Shown one piece after another: positions 1 through 9,904 of a stretch of 64,000 bases of DNA (its first letter is position 1; the number at the start of each line of letters is the position of its first letter). The notes under the pieces were generated by a model, which saw nothing but the letters and a program-made list of their open reading frames with translations, had not been told where the DNA came from and searched no databases. This DNA comes from Brucellaceae bacterium. Lineage in GTDB: Bacteria; Pseudomonadota; Alphaproteobacteria; Rhizobiales; Rhizobiaceae. A program made the translations under genes and the position numbers. The stretch lies in the NCBI GenBank assembly GCA_020637775.1, contig JACKJV010000009.1:1-64000 (forward strand), given 5' to 3'.

Positions 1-1
1 T

Positions 2-2616
2 GGCGGCGCCGCGGCGGCCAATGCAATGAACGAGATCATTGTCGAGGGCATTCGCGCCCTTGGCATCGGCAATGATGGGCTGATCACCGCGGCTGACGTC
101 CGCGATGTGTCAGACCACATCCGGACCCACCATGCCGACAAGTTCATCCAGCTTCACGGGGATGACGAGGATGGCGTGGAGACGGGTTTCCATCTGGTGC
201 AGGGCGACGGTGCATCCGGCATTCTTTTCGGCAGCAACGCGGTCAATCAGGTCGCCGACGGGCTTTACCATCTCGTCTTCGGCTATGACGGCAACAACAT
301 CATCAATGAGGACGGCAACCGGAATGCCTCGCTGGCAAAGCTGGCCTGGTGGTTGAACGAACTCCTCGAAGACGACCTTGCACAGGCCGCCAAGGGCAGC
401 GGGGCTCTGGCCTCCGATGCCGATCCGCTCGCCGTGTCACGCACCGGAACCGGCCTCGATCAACTCATCGACATCATCGTGCAGGATCCCGGCCTTTCGC
501 ATCGCATATCGACATCGCAAATCCGGGACGGCGCGCAAGCCGCATCGGATATCAATGCGATCATCATCGATATCATCCGCGACAGGGGGCTGGCCAATGA
601 CGGCAGGATCAGCGCCGCGGATGTCTACGAGATCAATGCCGCGATTCGCTCCGATGCGGTCCTGCTGCAAAAATTCATGGCGCTGCATGGCGACGACGAT
701 GGCGATACGGAAAGCGGTTTCCATCTTGTGCAAGGGGATGGCGCGAGCGCGCGGCTGTATGCCGCCAACGCCGTGAACACGGTTGCCGACGGTCTCTACC
801 ACATCGGTTTCGGGATCGAGAAAGGCCGCTTTCTCAACGAGGACGGCGACAGGAATGCCTCCGTGACGACGGTGGCCGCGTGGCTCGACAATCTGCTTGA
901 TCCGGATCTGGCGCAGGGCGCTCTGGTCAACCTGTCTGTCGATCCGCTGCCAGGCGGCGCGACCGGCACCGGGCTTGATGTGCTGGTGGATATCATCGAG
1001 ACCGATATCGGCCTGGACCGGAAGATCGCGGTCAGCGACATCGCAGGCGGTGCGCAGGCCGCCAACATCCTGAACCAGCTTCTGCTCGACGGCCTTTTTG
1101 CGACCGGTGCTGCCAATGACGGCCGAATCACGGCAGCCGACATGCGTGATGTGAACACCTGGCTGCGCTCGGATGCCGGGCGCCTGGCGGAATTCATCGA
1201 TGCCCATGGCGATGACGAGGACGGTGTTGAGACCGGTTTCCACCTCGTTCAGGACGACGGGGCGGTTGCACGGCTCTACGGAGAGAATGCCGTCAACACG
1301 GTTGCCGACGGCATCTATCACTTCGGCTTCGATATCGATGGCGGGCGTTTCCTCAATGAGGACGGTGCCAGGAACCAGACGGTCGAGGATGTGGCGGCAT
1401 GGATCGACGGGCTGCTGAGCGACAGTGACATGGGCGCGCTTGCAAATGGCGCTGTCATGTCGTTCGTGACGGGCACGACCGGAACCGGTCTCGACGCGCT
1501 GGTCGACATCGTCAATGCCGATCCGGGCCTTGAACTGCGCATCGCCACGTCGCAGATCGCCGGTGGAGCGGCGGCAGCCGATGGCCTCAACGCGCTGGTC
1601 CTGGAGGGCATCAGGGCCGTCGGCGCTGCCGATGACGGTGTCATAACCGGGATCGATCTGCATGACGTCAATCAGTGGATCCGCGCCGACGCCGCGCGCC
1701 TGGCAAGCTTTGTCGCGTTGCATGGAAACGATGAGGCCGGTGTGGAAACCGGTTTTCACCTGATTCAGGACGACGGCAGCCGGACCACGCTTTTCGGGCG
1801 CAGTGCCATCGACACGGTGATGGACGGCATTTACCACATCGGCTTCGAGATCGAAGGCGGCCGGTTCCTGAACGAGGATGGCAACAGGAACGCCTCGGTG
1901 GACCAGGTCGCCTTCTGGCTCAATGAATTGCTGAAGGACGATCTTGTCAGTGGGGTCTTGCGCAATCCGGATGCCGATCCGTTGAATGTCGATCTCGACG
2001 CCCTTGCCGCGCATATCGTGTTTGTGCACGAGGGTGACGTTGATGTGGACAATGGTACGGGCTACGTCGTCACCGGTCACCAGGACCAACTGCAACTGGA
2101 GGCCGGAACGCTCGTTTTCGACTTCACTGCCGACACGCCGGAGGATGGCGGACGCGACGTCCTTTTTTCCAAGGACGGCAGCGGTTTTGGCGCCGGCGGC
2201 GACACCACCATCTGGGTCGAGCGCAATGACATCCACATCCGCTTCCAGACGGACAGCGAATCCGTCTACCTGAAAGCCAGGGATGTGGTGGAGCCGGGGA
2301 GCACCCATGCGCTGGCCTTCTCCTTCGATGGCAAGGAGGCAACGCTCTATCTCGACGGCGTCCGTCTTGACGCCGAGGCTGCTTCCGCGACCTGGGAGGG
2401 CAATGACCGGGAGATCGGCATTGGCGTGAACATCTGGGCGCGCAGCGCCAGTCGCCCGGACTGGACCGCCGATCCCCATGATGGACGGGTTTCAAACGTC
2501 ACCGTCTTCGACAAGGCGCTTTCCAGTGCCGAAATTCAGGCGTTTACCGGCGCCGTGCCGCAGGCTACCGCCTTGGCTGGTGCGCCGGCCGCGTCCGCCA
2601 GCCTGCCGGCAGGCTC
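2..2616 (+). repeat. Repeat block 1: units A-D plus LamG
   Basis: Unit boundaries, taken at the TGTGLD motif, fall near bases 443, 961 and 1478. The first unit is cut by the window edge. The LamG-like segment starts near 1988. Unit A has the variant HLVFGY and NIINEDGNRNASL, while units B-D have HxGF.I and GRFLNEDG. Confidence 0.8.
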
Positions 2617-5284
2617 GACGGGAACCGGCCTCGACGCGGTCATCGATGTCATCGTCCATGACGTCGGCCTTGCAAGGCGGTTGCCGCCGGAAGAAGTGGC
2701 CGGCGGAGCCGCCGCCGCCGACGGCATGAACCACATCATTGTCGAGGCGATCCGGGCCACCGGACTTGGCAATGACGGCCGCCTGACGGCCGATGACGTT
2801 CGGGACCTGTCGGACTGGATCGCCGACAATCGGGCAGACGCCTTCATCGCCTTCCATGGCGACGATGAGGAAGGAATCGAGACCGGCTTCCATCGGGTGC
2901 AGAGCGACGGGGCGCAGACCCGGATGTATGGCGACAATGCCGTCAATACGGTCTTTGACGGCATCTATCATCTCGTCTTCGGTTACGAAGGCAGGAACAT
3001 CATCAATGAAGACGGCAACCGCAATGCCTCCCTGGAAGACATTGCCTGGTGGCTCGACTCCCTGCTTTCGGAGGATCTCGACGCCGCGGCCAACGGCACC
3101 GGCGCGCTGTTCAACGCTGATGCGGATCCGCTCGCCGTCGCGACAACCGGCACCGGGCTTGACCTCCTGGCCGGCATCGTGTTCGACGATCCGGGCATCG
3201 AGCGCAACGTCGCGACATCAGGGCAGGTCGAGGGCATCGATGCCGGCATGGCGATCAGCCGGTTGATCCTCGATGGCATCGCGACATACGGGCTGGCCGA
3301 TGACGGCACCATCACGGCCTCCGATGTCCTGGCCATCAACCAGTGGATCCGCTCCGATCCCACCCGCATTGATGCCTTCGTCGCCGCGCATGGTGATGAC
3401 GAGGATGGCGTGGAAACAGGCTATCACCTGTTGCAGAACGATGGCGGCCAGACCCTTCTGTTCGGCGAAAACGCCCTCGACACGGTGTTCGACGGCATTT
3501 TCCATATCGGGTTCGAAGTGGAGAACGGCCGGTTCCTGAACGAGGATGGCAACCGCAATGCCTCCGTCCAGACAGTCGCCTACTGGCTCGATGAACTGCT
3601 CGCCGCCGATCTTCAGGCCGGGACGCTGGCCACCGGAAACGCACCATCCCCGGGCGGCACGGGTACCGGCCTCGATCACCTGGTTTCCGTCATTATGGAC
3701 GATCCCGGTCTCGAGGCGCGGATATCCGAATTCGATATCCGTGGCGGCGCCGAAGCAGCAAATGAACTCAACGCGTTGATCGTGGAGGCGATCATCGGGA
3801 CCGGGGTGGCCGTCAACGGCACCATCCGGACCGCCGACATTCATGAGATCAACCGCTATATTCGCGAGGACGCGGCCCGGTTCGATGCCTTCATGGCAGC
3901 CCATGGCGATGACGCCAACGACGTGGAAACGGGCTTCCACCTCGTCCGGAAGGACGGGGCGACGACCCTGCTATACGGTTCGAACGCCATCGATTCCGTT
4001 GCCGACGGCCTGTACCATATCGGGTTCGAGATTCGCGGCGACCGGCTTCTGAACGAGGACGGCAATGCCAATGCATCCCTGCAGACCGTCGCCGGGTGGC
4101 TCGACAGCCTCTTGTCGGAAACCGACATGGCCGCGCTGGCGGCCGCGTCCACCGTCAACCCCTATGTCCATGGCAGCAGCGGAACCGGGCTCGACATCCT
4201 GGTGGACACGATCACGGACGACGATCGCTTGCAGCAGCGCATTTCCACATCCGATATCCGCGCCGGCGCCGAGGCTGCCGATGGTCTCAACGCCATCATC
4301 CTGACGGCCATAAAAGCCACCGGCGCGGCCAATGATGGCACGATTTCCACCTTCGACATCTACGACATCAACCAGTATATCCGGTCCGACACGCAGACGC
4401 TGGCGCTGTTCACCGGATTGCACGGGGATGACGAGGAGGGCGCGGAAACCGGGTTTCACCTCGTCCAGGGCGATGGCGCGGTCTCCGAACTGTTCGGCAG
4501 GAATGCCGTCAACACGGTTGCCGACGGCATCTATCATATCGGGTTCGAGATCGATCGCGGCCGCTTCCTCAACGAGGACGGCGACAGGAATGCATCGGTT
4601 TCCACCGTCGCCGACTGGCTGAACGGTCTCTTGGGCCAGGACTTGCAGGACGGGGTGTTGCGCAACGAAGCGCTGACAGTCGGGAATGTCGATCTTGCCG
4701 CGCTGAAGGCGGGACAGGTGTTTGCGCTCGATGGACCGCTCACCGTCTCGCGTTCAGGCGGATACCATGAGGAAGTGTCGGCGCCGGCATTCGCGCTGGC
4801 CGAAGCCAGCGTGCTGGTCCGCTTCACGCCCGACGATACCGATGGCGACCGCGACACCCTGTTCTCGCGTGACGGATACGGCTACCAGGATGGCGGCCAC
4901 CTGACGATGTATGTGCAGGGAGACGATCTTGTCGTCCGTTTCCAGACCACGGACAGGTCACACACCCTGGTCGCGCGCGACAGCATCGCTGCGGGTGAAA
5001 CCCATGAGGCAGCCTTTACCTTCGGTGGCGGCGTGGCCCGCCTCTATCTCGACGGTGAGATCGCCGATCTGGAGGAAACCGGAGCGAACTGGCTGAACGC
5101 GGATGAAAACCTGGTTTTCGGTGGCAGTACCATGAACCGGACGGAGGACAACGATCGCATTGACAGCCTGTTTGACGGCAGGATCGAAGCCGGGCTGATC
5201 TTCGACAGCGTGCTCGACGGTGTTGCGATCCAGGCGGCATTTACAGATGATTATGCCGCCCTTTCCGATTTCGGAATCGTGTGA
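2..5284 (+). CDS. Giant repeat protein with LamG-like domains, 5' end outside window
   Basis: The frame is open from base 2. The residues before the first ATG (base 26) read GGAAAANA and match the same place in later repeats, so that ATG is internal and the gene starts upstream. About 1,760 residues are visible. They form eight units of about 170 residues. Each unit has a GTGLD entry, a helical stretch, an EF-hand-like ANDGxIT..D segment, then HGDDExGxETGFH and FLNEDGxRNAS. After units 4 and 8 comes a LamG/concanavalin-A-like domain (about 1988-2580 and 4688-5281) with DGxRDxLFSxDG and LYLDG strands. The many Asp/Asn/Gly loops suggest calcium binding, which is an inference. Cysteine is absent and no membrane segment is seen, as expected for an extracellular adhesin- or matrix-like protein. 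No C-terminal RTX nonapeptide array is visible. The function is unknown, and the missing N-terminus may hold a catalytic domain. Confidence 0.85.
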   Translation, partial: GGAAAANAMNEIIVEGIRALGIGNDGLITAADVRDVSDHIRTHHADKFIQLHGDDEDGVETGFHLVQGDGASGILFGSNAVNQVADGLYHLVFGYDGNNIINEDGNRNASLAKLAWWLNELLEDDLAQAAKGSGALASDADPLAVSRTGTGLDQLIDIIVQDPGLSHRISTSQIRDGAQAASDINAIIIDIIRDRGLANDGRISAADVYEINAAIRSDAVLLQKFMALHGDDDGDTESGFHLVQGDGASARLYAANAVNTVADGLYHIGFGIEKGRFLNEDGDRNASVTTVAAWLDNLLDPDLAQGALVNLSVDPLPGGATGTGLDVLVDIIETDIGLDRKIAVSDIAGGAQAANILNQLLLDGLFATGAANDGRITAADMRDVNTWLRSDAGRLAEFIDAHGDDEDGVETGFHLVQDDGAVARLYGENAVNTVADGIYHFGFDIDGGRFLNEDGARNQTVEDVAAWIDGLLSDSDMGALANGAVMSFVTGTTGTGLDALVDIVNADPGLELRIATSQIAGGAAAADGLNALVLEGIRAVGAADDGVITGIDLHDVNQWIRADAARLASFVALHGNDEAGVETGFHLIQDDGSRTTLFGRSAIDTVMDGIYHIGFEIEGGRFLNEDGNRNASVDQVAFWLNELLKDDLVSGVLRNPDADPLNVDLDALAAHIVFVHEGDVDVDNGTGYVVTGHQDQLQLEAGTLVFDFTADTPEDGGRDVLFSKDGSGFGAGGDTTIWVERNDIHIRFQTDSESVYLKARDVVEPGSTHALAFSFDGKEATLYLDGVRLDAEAASATWEGNDREIGIGVNIWARSASRPDWTADPHDGRVSNVTVFDKALSSAEIQAFTGAVPQATALAGAPAASASLPAGSTGTGLDAVIDVIVHDVGLARRLPPEEVAGGAAAADGMNHIIVEAIRATGLGNDGRLTADDVRDLSDWIADNRADAFIAFHGDDEEGIETGFHRVQSDGAQTRMYGDNAVNTVFDGIYHLVFGYEGRNIINEDGNRNASLEDIAWWLDSLLSEDLDAAANGTGALFNADADPLAVATTGTGLDLLAGIVFDDPGIERNVATSGQVEGIDAGMAISRLILDGIATYGLADDGTITASDVLAINQWIRSDPTRIDAFVAAHGDDEDGVETGYHLLQNDGGQTLLFGENALDTVFDGIFHIGFEVENGRFLNEDGNRNASVQTVAYWLDELLAADLQAGTLATGNAPSPGGTGTGLDHLVSVIMDDPGLEARISEFDIRGGAEAANELNALIVEAIIGTGVAVNGTIRTADIHEINRYIREDAARFDAFMAAHGDDANDVETGFHLVRKDGATTLLYGSNAIDSVADGLYHIGFEIRGDRLLNEDGNANASLQTVAGWLDSLLSETDMAALAAASTVNPYVHGSSGTGLDILVDTITDDDRLQQRISTSDIRAGAEAADGLNAIILTAIKATGAANDGTISTFDIYDINQYIRSDTQTLALFTGLHGDDEEGAETGFHLVQGDGAVSELFGRNAVNTVADGIYHIGFEIDRGRFLNEDGDRNASVSTVADWLNGLLGQDLQDGVLRNEALTVGNVDLAALKAGQVFALDGPLTVSRSGGYHEEVSAPAFALAEASVLVRFTPDDTDGDRDTLFSRDGYGYQDGGHLTMYVQGDDLVVRFQTTDRSHTLVARDSIAAGETHEAAFTFGGGVARLYLDGEIADLEETGANWLNADENLVFGGSTMNRTEDNDRIDSLFDGRIEAGLIFDSVLDGVAIQAAFTDDYAALSDFGIV
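2617..5281 (+). repeat. Repeat block 2: units A'-D' plus LamG
   Basis: Units begin near 2617, 3145, 3656 and 4174, and the LamG-like segment near 4688. Unit A' again has HLVFGY and NIINEDGNRNASL. Linkers match in order: DPLAV before units B and B', GG.TGTGLD before C and C', and an S-x-x-DM-x-AL linker before D and D'. This is what a duplication of the whole block would leave. Confidence 0.75.
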
Positions 5285-5404
5285 GAACAGCCGCCGGCCC
5301 CTCCAGATCCACGGTCGCGCGTCGCTGCCTTTTCTGGAAGCGGCGGATTTGCGCGGCGTTCGGCGCGGCTTGGGCTACCGGCATTGACAGACGGGGCAAA
5401 CGAT

Positions 5405-5428
5405 TTCGGGGGCAAACATGCCCCCGAA
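5405..5428 (-). terminator. Terminator of nrdJ
   Basis: A perfect 10-bp stem (TTCGGGGGCA / TGCCCCCGAA) with a 4-base loop. Read leftwards it is followed by ATCGTTTG. It lies 46 bases past the nrdJ stop. Confidence 0.6.
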
Positions 5429-5474
5429 CTCTGGACGACAGGTGTGTGGCATACCGCTCAGAGGCGGGTTCGGG

Positions 5475-8400
5475 TCAACTGCAGCCCGACGTAGAGCCGC
5501 AGGTGTCGCACTTCTCGCAGGTGCCGTTGCGCACCATGGTGAAGTTCTGGCATTCCGGGCAGGAATTGCCCGTATAGCCCTGCATGATCGCCTTGGCGCG
5601 CCGGTCGTTCTCCACCTTCTTCGCCTCCGCCTTGGCGGCTTCCGCCTCGTTCTGGGCGTCGTCGGAGAACAGTTCCTCCATCTCCGCCTCGTCCTCGAAC
5701 TCCTTCGCGCGTTCTTCGTAGTCGCGCTTGAAGGCGGTCGATTCCTCGCGCAGTTCCAGCACGTTCGACTTCGCCGCCACCGCGACGGCCGCCGCGCCGG
5801 AGACGGCGCGCATCGGCGCCGAACCCGGTGCCTTCGGGGCAGGGGTGGTCGCCGAGCCCTTCGGCGTTTCCGTACCGGTCACCACTTTCAGCGAGGCGCC
5901 GCGGGTCAGGCCCTTGGAGACCGGCTGAAGCTTGCCCTCGGTGATGCCCTTGCCGAGTGCGGTGTTGGTGAAGTCCGAGGTGTCGACATGGGCGAGATCA
6001 TGCCGGCCGAGATAGGACACGGCCAGTTCACGGAAGGTGTAGTCGAGAATGGACGTGGCGTTCTTGATGGCATCGTTGCCGATGACCATGCCGGCCGGCT
6101 CGAACTTGGTGAAGGTGAAGGCCTCGACATATTCCTCCAACGGCACGCCATATTGCAGGCCGAGCGAGATGGCGATGGCGAAGTTGTTCATCATCGCGCG
6201 GAAGGCAGCACCTTCCTTGTGCATGTCGATGAAGATTTCGCCCAAGCGTCCGTCATCGAATTCGCCGGTGCGCAGATAGACCTTGTGGCCGCCGACCACG
6301 GCCTTCTGGGTATAGCCCTTGCGCCGGTTCGGCAATTTCTCGCGTTCGCGCGATACCTTCTCGACGATGCGCTCGACGATCTTTTCCGTGACGGCTGCCG
6401 CCGCGGCTGCCTTCGGCGCCTCGACGATGGCTTCCAGCGTGTCCTCCTCATCCTCCTCGTCCTCGATCAGCGAGGCATTGAGCGGCTGCGACAGCTTGGA
6501 GCCGTCCCGGTAGAGCGCGTTGGCCTTCAACGCCTTTTTCCAGGAGCGCAAGTAGGCGCTCTTGCAATCCTCGACGGTCGCATCGTTGGGCATGTTGATC
6601 GTCTTGGAGATCGCGCCGGAAATGAAGGGCTGGGCCGCCGCCATCATGTCGATATGGCTTTCCACCGACAGATAGCGCTTGCCGATCTTGCCGCACGGAT
6701 TGGCGCAATCGAAGACCGGCAGATGCGCTTCCTTCAGGAATGGCGCCCCTTCCAGCGTCATGGCGCCACAAACGTGGATGTTGGCGGCCTCGATCTCCTT
6801 CTTCGTGAAGCCCAGCGCCGGCAGCATCTCGAAGGAGAAGTCATCGAGCTGCTCATTGGTGAAGCCCAGCGTGTGCAGGCAGAAATCCTCGCCCAGCGTC
6901 CACTTGTTGAAGGCGAACTTGATGTCGAACGCGCTCTTGAGCGCCGTGTTCAGGGCTTCGATCTTGTCATCGGTGAAGCCCTTGGCCCTCAGGGCGGACG
7001 GGTTGATCCCCGGCGCCTGGTTCATGTTGCCATGGCCGACCGCATAGGCCTCGATCTCGGCGATCTGGCTCTCGCTGTAGCCGAGCGTGCGCAAGGCAGC
7101 CGGAACGGCGCGGTTGATGATCTTGAAATAGCCGCCGCCGGCCAGTTTCTTGAATTTCACCAGCGCGAAATCCGGCTCGATGCCCGTCGTGTCGCAGTCC
7201 ATGACCAGGCCGATCGTGCCGGTGGGCGCGATGACCGTTGCCTGCGCATTGCGGTAGCCGTTCTTTTCGCCCAGCTCCAGCGCCTTGTCCCAGGCGCCGG
7301 TGGCATGCTCGATCAGTGCGGCATCGGGGCAATTGGCATGATCCAGCGGCACCGGCGCGACGGCCAGATCCTCATAGCCCTCACCAAGGCCGTGTGCGGC
7401 CCGGCGGTGGTTGCGGATGACGCGCAGCATGTGATCGCGGTTCGGCTTGTAGGCGGGGAAAGTGCCCAGTTCGCCGGCCATTTCCGCTGAAGTGGCATAG
7501 GCCACGCCGGTCATGATGGCCGTCAGCGCGCCGCAGATGGCGCGGCCTTGCGGGCTGTCATAGGGAATGCCGGAGGTCATCAGCAGGCCGCCGATATTGG
7601 CGAAGCCGAGACCCAGCGTGCGGTATTCGTAGGACAGCTTGGCAATCTGCTTCGACGGGAACTGCGCCATCATGACGGAGATTTCCAGCACGACCGTCCA
7701 GAGGCGCACGGCATGCTCGTAGTCGTCGATGCGGATGCGGCCCGTGTCCGCGTCCTTGAATTGCAGCAGGTTCAGCGAGGCCAGGTTGCAGGCCGTGTCG
7801 TCCAGGAACATGTATTCCGAGCACGGATTGGAGGCGCGGATGGGGCCGGCCGCCTTGCAGGTGTGCCAGTCGTTCATGGTCGTGTTGAAATGCAGGCCCG
7901 GATCGGCGGAAGCCCATGCGGCATGGCCGATCTTCTCCCACAGGTCGCGCGCCTTCAGCGTCTTCGCCACCTTGCCGTCGATGCGGTTGACGAGGTTCCA
8001 GTCGCCATCCTCTTCCACGGCACGCAGGAAATCGTCCTTCAGCGAGACCGAATTGTTCGAGTTCTGGCCGGAGACGGTCAGATAGGCTTCCGAATCCCAG
8101 TCCGTGTCATAGGTCTTGAACTCGATCGAAGTGTAGCCCTGGCGCGCGAACTGGATGACGCGCTTGACATAGTTCTCCGGCACCTGGTCGCGCTTGGCGT
8201 CCTTGATGGCGCGCTTGAGGGCCGAATTGAGCTTCGGGTCGTAGCAGTCGTCGTCATGGCCTGCGCAATTGACACAGGCCTTCATGATGGCGGCCAGATG
8301 CTTCTTGACGATCTTGGAGCCGGTGACGAGAGCGGCGACCTTCTGCTCCTCTTTCACCTTCCAGTCGATATAGGCCTCGATGTCGGGATGATCGATATCG

Positions 8401-9248
8401 ACCACCACCATCTTGGCGGCGCGGCGCGTGGTGCCACCCGACTTGATGGCGCCGGCAGCCCGGTCGCCGATCTTCAGGAAGCTCATCAGGCCGGATGACT
8501 TGCCGCCGCCCGACAGTTTCTCGCCTTCACCGCGCAGGTGGGAGAAATTGGAACCCGTGCCCGACCCGTATTTGAACAGGCGCGCCTCGCGAACCCAGAG
8601 ATCCATGATGCCGCCGTCATTGACGAGATCGTCGCCGACCGACTGGATGAAGCAGGCATGGGGCTGCGGATGCTCATAGGCGGAATCCGACTGCTTCAGC
8701 TTGCCCGTGAAGGGGTCGACATAGAAGTGGCCCTGGCCAGGGCCGTCGATGCCATAGGCCCAGTGCAGGCCGGTATTGAACCATTGCGGCGAATTGGGTG
8801 CGACCATCTGCGCGGCCAGCATGTAGGCCAGTTCGTCCATGAAGGCGGCGGCGTCTTCTTCCCCGTCGAAATAGCCACCCTTCCAGCCCCAATAGGTCCA
8901 TGTGCCGGCCAGACGCGTGAAGACCTGCCGCGCATCGGTCTCGGATCCGTAGCGCTCCTCTTCCGGCAGGGCCGCCAGTGCCTTCTCATCGGCCACGGAA
9001 CGCCACAGGAAGGACGGGACGTCGTTTTCCTCGACCTTTTTCAGGCGCGCCGGCACGCCGGCCTTGCGGAAATATTTCTGCGCCAGGATGTCGGCGGCGA
9101 CCTGGGAAAAGCGGGCCGGCACGTCGATGTTTTCCAGCCGGAAAACGACAGAGCCGTCCGGATTGCGGATCTCGCTGGTCGCCTTGCGGAATTCCAGTCC
9201 GCCATAAGCTCCGCTTTCCGTCGTGGTGAACCGCCGTTCAATGCGCAT
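5475..9248 (-). CDS. nrdJ: Vitamin B12-dependent (class II) ribonucleotide reductase
   Basis: Reduces ribonucleotides to deoxyribonucleotides in the cytoplasm with adenosylcobalamin as radical source, so it needs no oxygen and no separate beta subunit. The 1257-residue product has the long NrdJ form found in alphaproteobacteria. The active-site motif N474-P-C476-S-E478 is present. The C-terminus carries paired cysteines (CPEC...CEKC...CGSTSGC) of the redox-active/zinc-ribbon tail. ATG at 9248 has AAGGGG about 10 bases upstream. Two NrdR boxes lie 226-272 bases upstream, and a hairpin terminator follows. No NrdAB or NrdDG genes are in the window. Identification is very secure. Confidence 0.97.
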   Translation of the reverse strand: MRIERRFTTTESGAYGGLEFRKATSEIRNPDGSVVFRLENIDVPARFSQVAADILAQKYFRKAGVPARLKKVEENDVPSFLWRSVADEKALAALPEEERYGSETDARQVFTRLAGTWTYWGWKGGYFDGEEDAAAFMDELAYMLAAQMVAPNSPQWFNTGLHWAYGIDGPGQGHFYVDPFTGKLKQSDSAYEHPQPHACFIQSVGDDLVNDGGIMDLWVREARLFKYGSGTGSNFSHLRGEGEKLSGGGKSSGLMSFLKIGDRAAGAIKSGGTTRRAAKMVVVDIDHPDIEAYIDWKVKEEQKVAALVTGSKIVKKHLAAIMKACVNCAGHDDDCYDPKLNSALKRAIKDAKRDQVPENYVKRVIQFARQGYTSIEFKTYDTDWDSEAYLTVSGQNSNNSVSLKDDFLRAVEEDGDWNLVNRIDGKVAKTLKARDLWEKIGHAAWASADPGLHFNTTMNDWHTCKAAGPIRASNPCSEYMFLDDTACNLASLNLLQFKDADTGRIRIDDYEHAVRLWTVVLEISVMMAQFPSKQIAKLSYEYRTLGLGFANIGGLLMTSGIPYDSPQGRAICGALTAIMTGVAYATSAEMAGELGTFPAYKPNRDHMLRVIRNHRRAAHGLGEGYEDLAVAPVPLDHANCPDAALIEHATGAWDKALELGEKNGYRNAQATVIAPTGTIGLVMDCDTTGIEPDFALVKFKKLAGGGYFKIINRAVPAALRTLGYSESQIAEIEAYAVGHGNMNQAPGINPSALRAKGFTDDKIEALNTALKSAFDIKFAFNKWTLGEDFCLHTLGFTNEQLDDFSFEMLPALGFTKKEIEAANIHVCGAMTLEGAPFLKEAHLPVFDCANPCGKIGKRYLSVESHIDMMAAAQPFISGAISKTINMPNDATVEDCKSAYLRSWKKALKANALYRDGSKLSQPLNASLIEDEEDEEDTLEAIVEAPKAAAAAAVTEKIVERIVEKVSREREKLPNRRKGYTQKAVVGGHKVYLRTGEFDDGRLGEIFIDMHKEGAAFRAMMNNFAIAISLGLQYGVPLEEYVEAFTFTKFEPAGMVIGNDAIKNATSILDYTFRELAVSYLGRHDLAHVDTSDFTNTALGKGITEGKLQPVSKGLTRGASLKVVTGTETPKGSATTPAPKAPGSAPMRAVSGAAAVAVAAKSNVLELREESTAFKRDYEERAKEFEDEAEMEELFSDDAQNEAEAAKAEAKKVENDRRAKAIMQGYTGNSCPECQNFTMVRNGTCEKCDTCGSTSGCS

Positions 9249-9473
9249 CTGTCATGATCCCCTTGGTTTTCCGGTCCTCGCACCGGAGAAGCTAGATGTT
9301 GTGGCCCGTCCCGGCCGCTGCGACCAATGCCGGGCACATGGTGTACCGGCATCCGCCCGTTTCCCGTCCGGCGGTTTCCGCCGCTGGCCCAGACAGCCCC
9401 GCTTGCCTGCCCGCACCGGCGTTCCCGCCGCATATCCCCCACCTGATTTCATGATTCCCCCGATCAGGGAGCT

Positions 9474-9489
9474 TCACTCTATCTTGTGT
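9474..9489 (-). promoter_or_regulatory. NrdR box 1
   Basis: TCACTCTATCTTGTGT matches 13 of 16 positions of the NrdR-box consensus acaCwAtATaTwGtgt. It lies exactly 31 bp from box 2, the three-turn spacing known for paired NrdR boxes. Confidence 0.8.
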
Positions 9490-9504
9490 GCAGTTTTGGC
9501 GCAA

Positions 9505-9520
9505 ACACTAAATATAGTGT
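9505..9520 (-). promoter_or_regulatory. NrdR box 2
   Basis: ACACTAAATATAGTGT matches 15 of 16 positions of the NrdR-box consensus. NrdR is the ATP/dATP-sensing repressor of ribonucleotide reductase genes, and nrdJ is the gene downstream. Confidence 0.88.
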
Positions 9521-9765
9521 TAACGCCCCGTTTACGATTGACCGGTGGCCGCATGGTGGCACGCCGGACACAGCTTCGCCGTCACCGGAAAGCCGATTGA
9601 CTCCCGAACTGACAGCACGCGTTACCTGATGGAAGACAGCACGCTTGACATGGCGCGCCCACGCCCGAACTCCGAACTTGAGGTTTATAAAAAGTGACTC
9701 GCCGGGACCGGTCAAGCACTCGTTCCTTGAAACTTGTGTGACGCTACATCTTGTATGTGGGAGGG

Positions 9766-9774
9766 TGTGGATAA
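9766..9774 (-). promoter_or_regulatory. DnaA box
   Basis: The minus strand reads TTATCCACA, the perfect DnaA-box consensus. It faces a second site 18 bases away. Confidence 0.55.
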
Positions 9775-9792
9775 CGGGGAGGGCGCCGGAAA

Positions 9793-9801
9793 TTATCCAC
9801 C
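9793..9801 (+). promoter_or_regulatory. DnaA-like box
   Basis: TTATCCACC differs from the DnaA-box consensus at the last base only. With the site at 9766-9774 it forms an inverted pair with 8-bp arms. Confidence 0.4.
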
Positions 9802-9904
9802 GCTTCGCGGTTCTGATCGATGCGCGCCGTTTCATTGCCCATGGCCGCCGCTGGCCTGGACCACGCGGCGGCAGGTCGCGCTTTGGCATGCCAGGGCCGC
9901 AACC

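Larger units (their letters stand above)
9249..9904. other. 656-bp regulatory region upstream of nrdJ
   Basis: Contains no convincing gene. It holds two NrdR boxes (9474-9520), a leader hairpin GGCGG-TTT-CCGCC (9369-9383 with flanks) and two DnaA-box-like sites (9766-9774, 9793-9801). On the minus strand there is a possible sigma-70 promoter near 9684-9712 (TTGACC, 17-base spacer, TTTTAT). The last part is the 3' flank of pit. Confidence 0.6.

Noticed and set aside
437..2479. Long minus-strand open frame (680 codons) opposite the repeat protein, and further long frames in both directions there
   Set aside because: Shadow of a GC-rich repetitive gene. Residues show no fold, and the same pattern recurs with each repeat.
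5418..7490. 690-codon plus-strand frame opposite nrdJ
   Set aside because: Antisense to a highly conserved gene. It is Arg/Gly/Asp-rich without hydrophobic core pattern and has no ribosome site.
9249..9473. Cobalamin riboswitch upstream of nrdJ
   Set aside because: The minus strand has CGGGAACGCCGGTG, vaguely like a riboswitch core piece, but no B12 box (AGnCAGGAgACCtGCC-like) could be found. A covariance search would decide.
9766..9801. Replication origin
   Set aside because: Only two DnaA-like boxes, with no AT-rich unwinding element and no hemE, parA or dnaA genes nearby.
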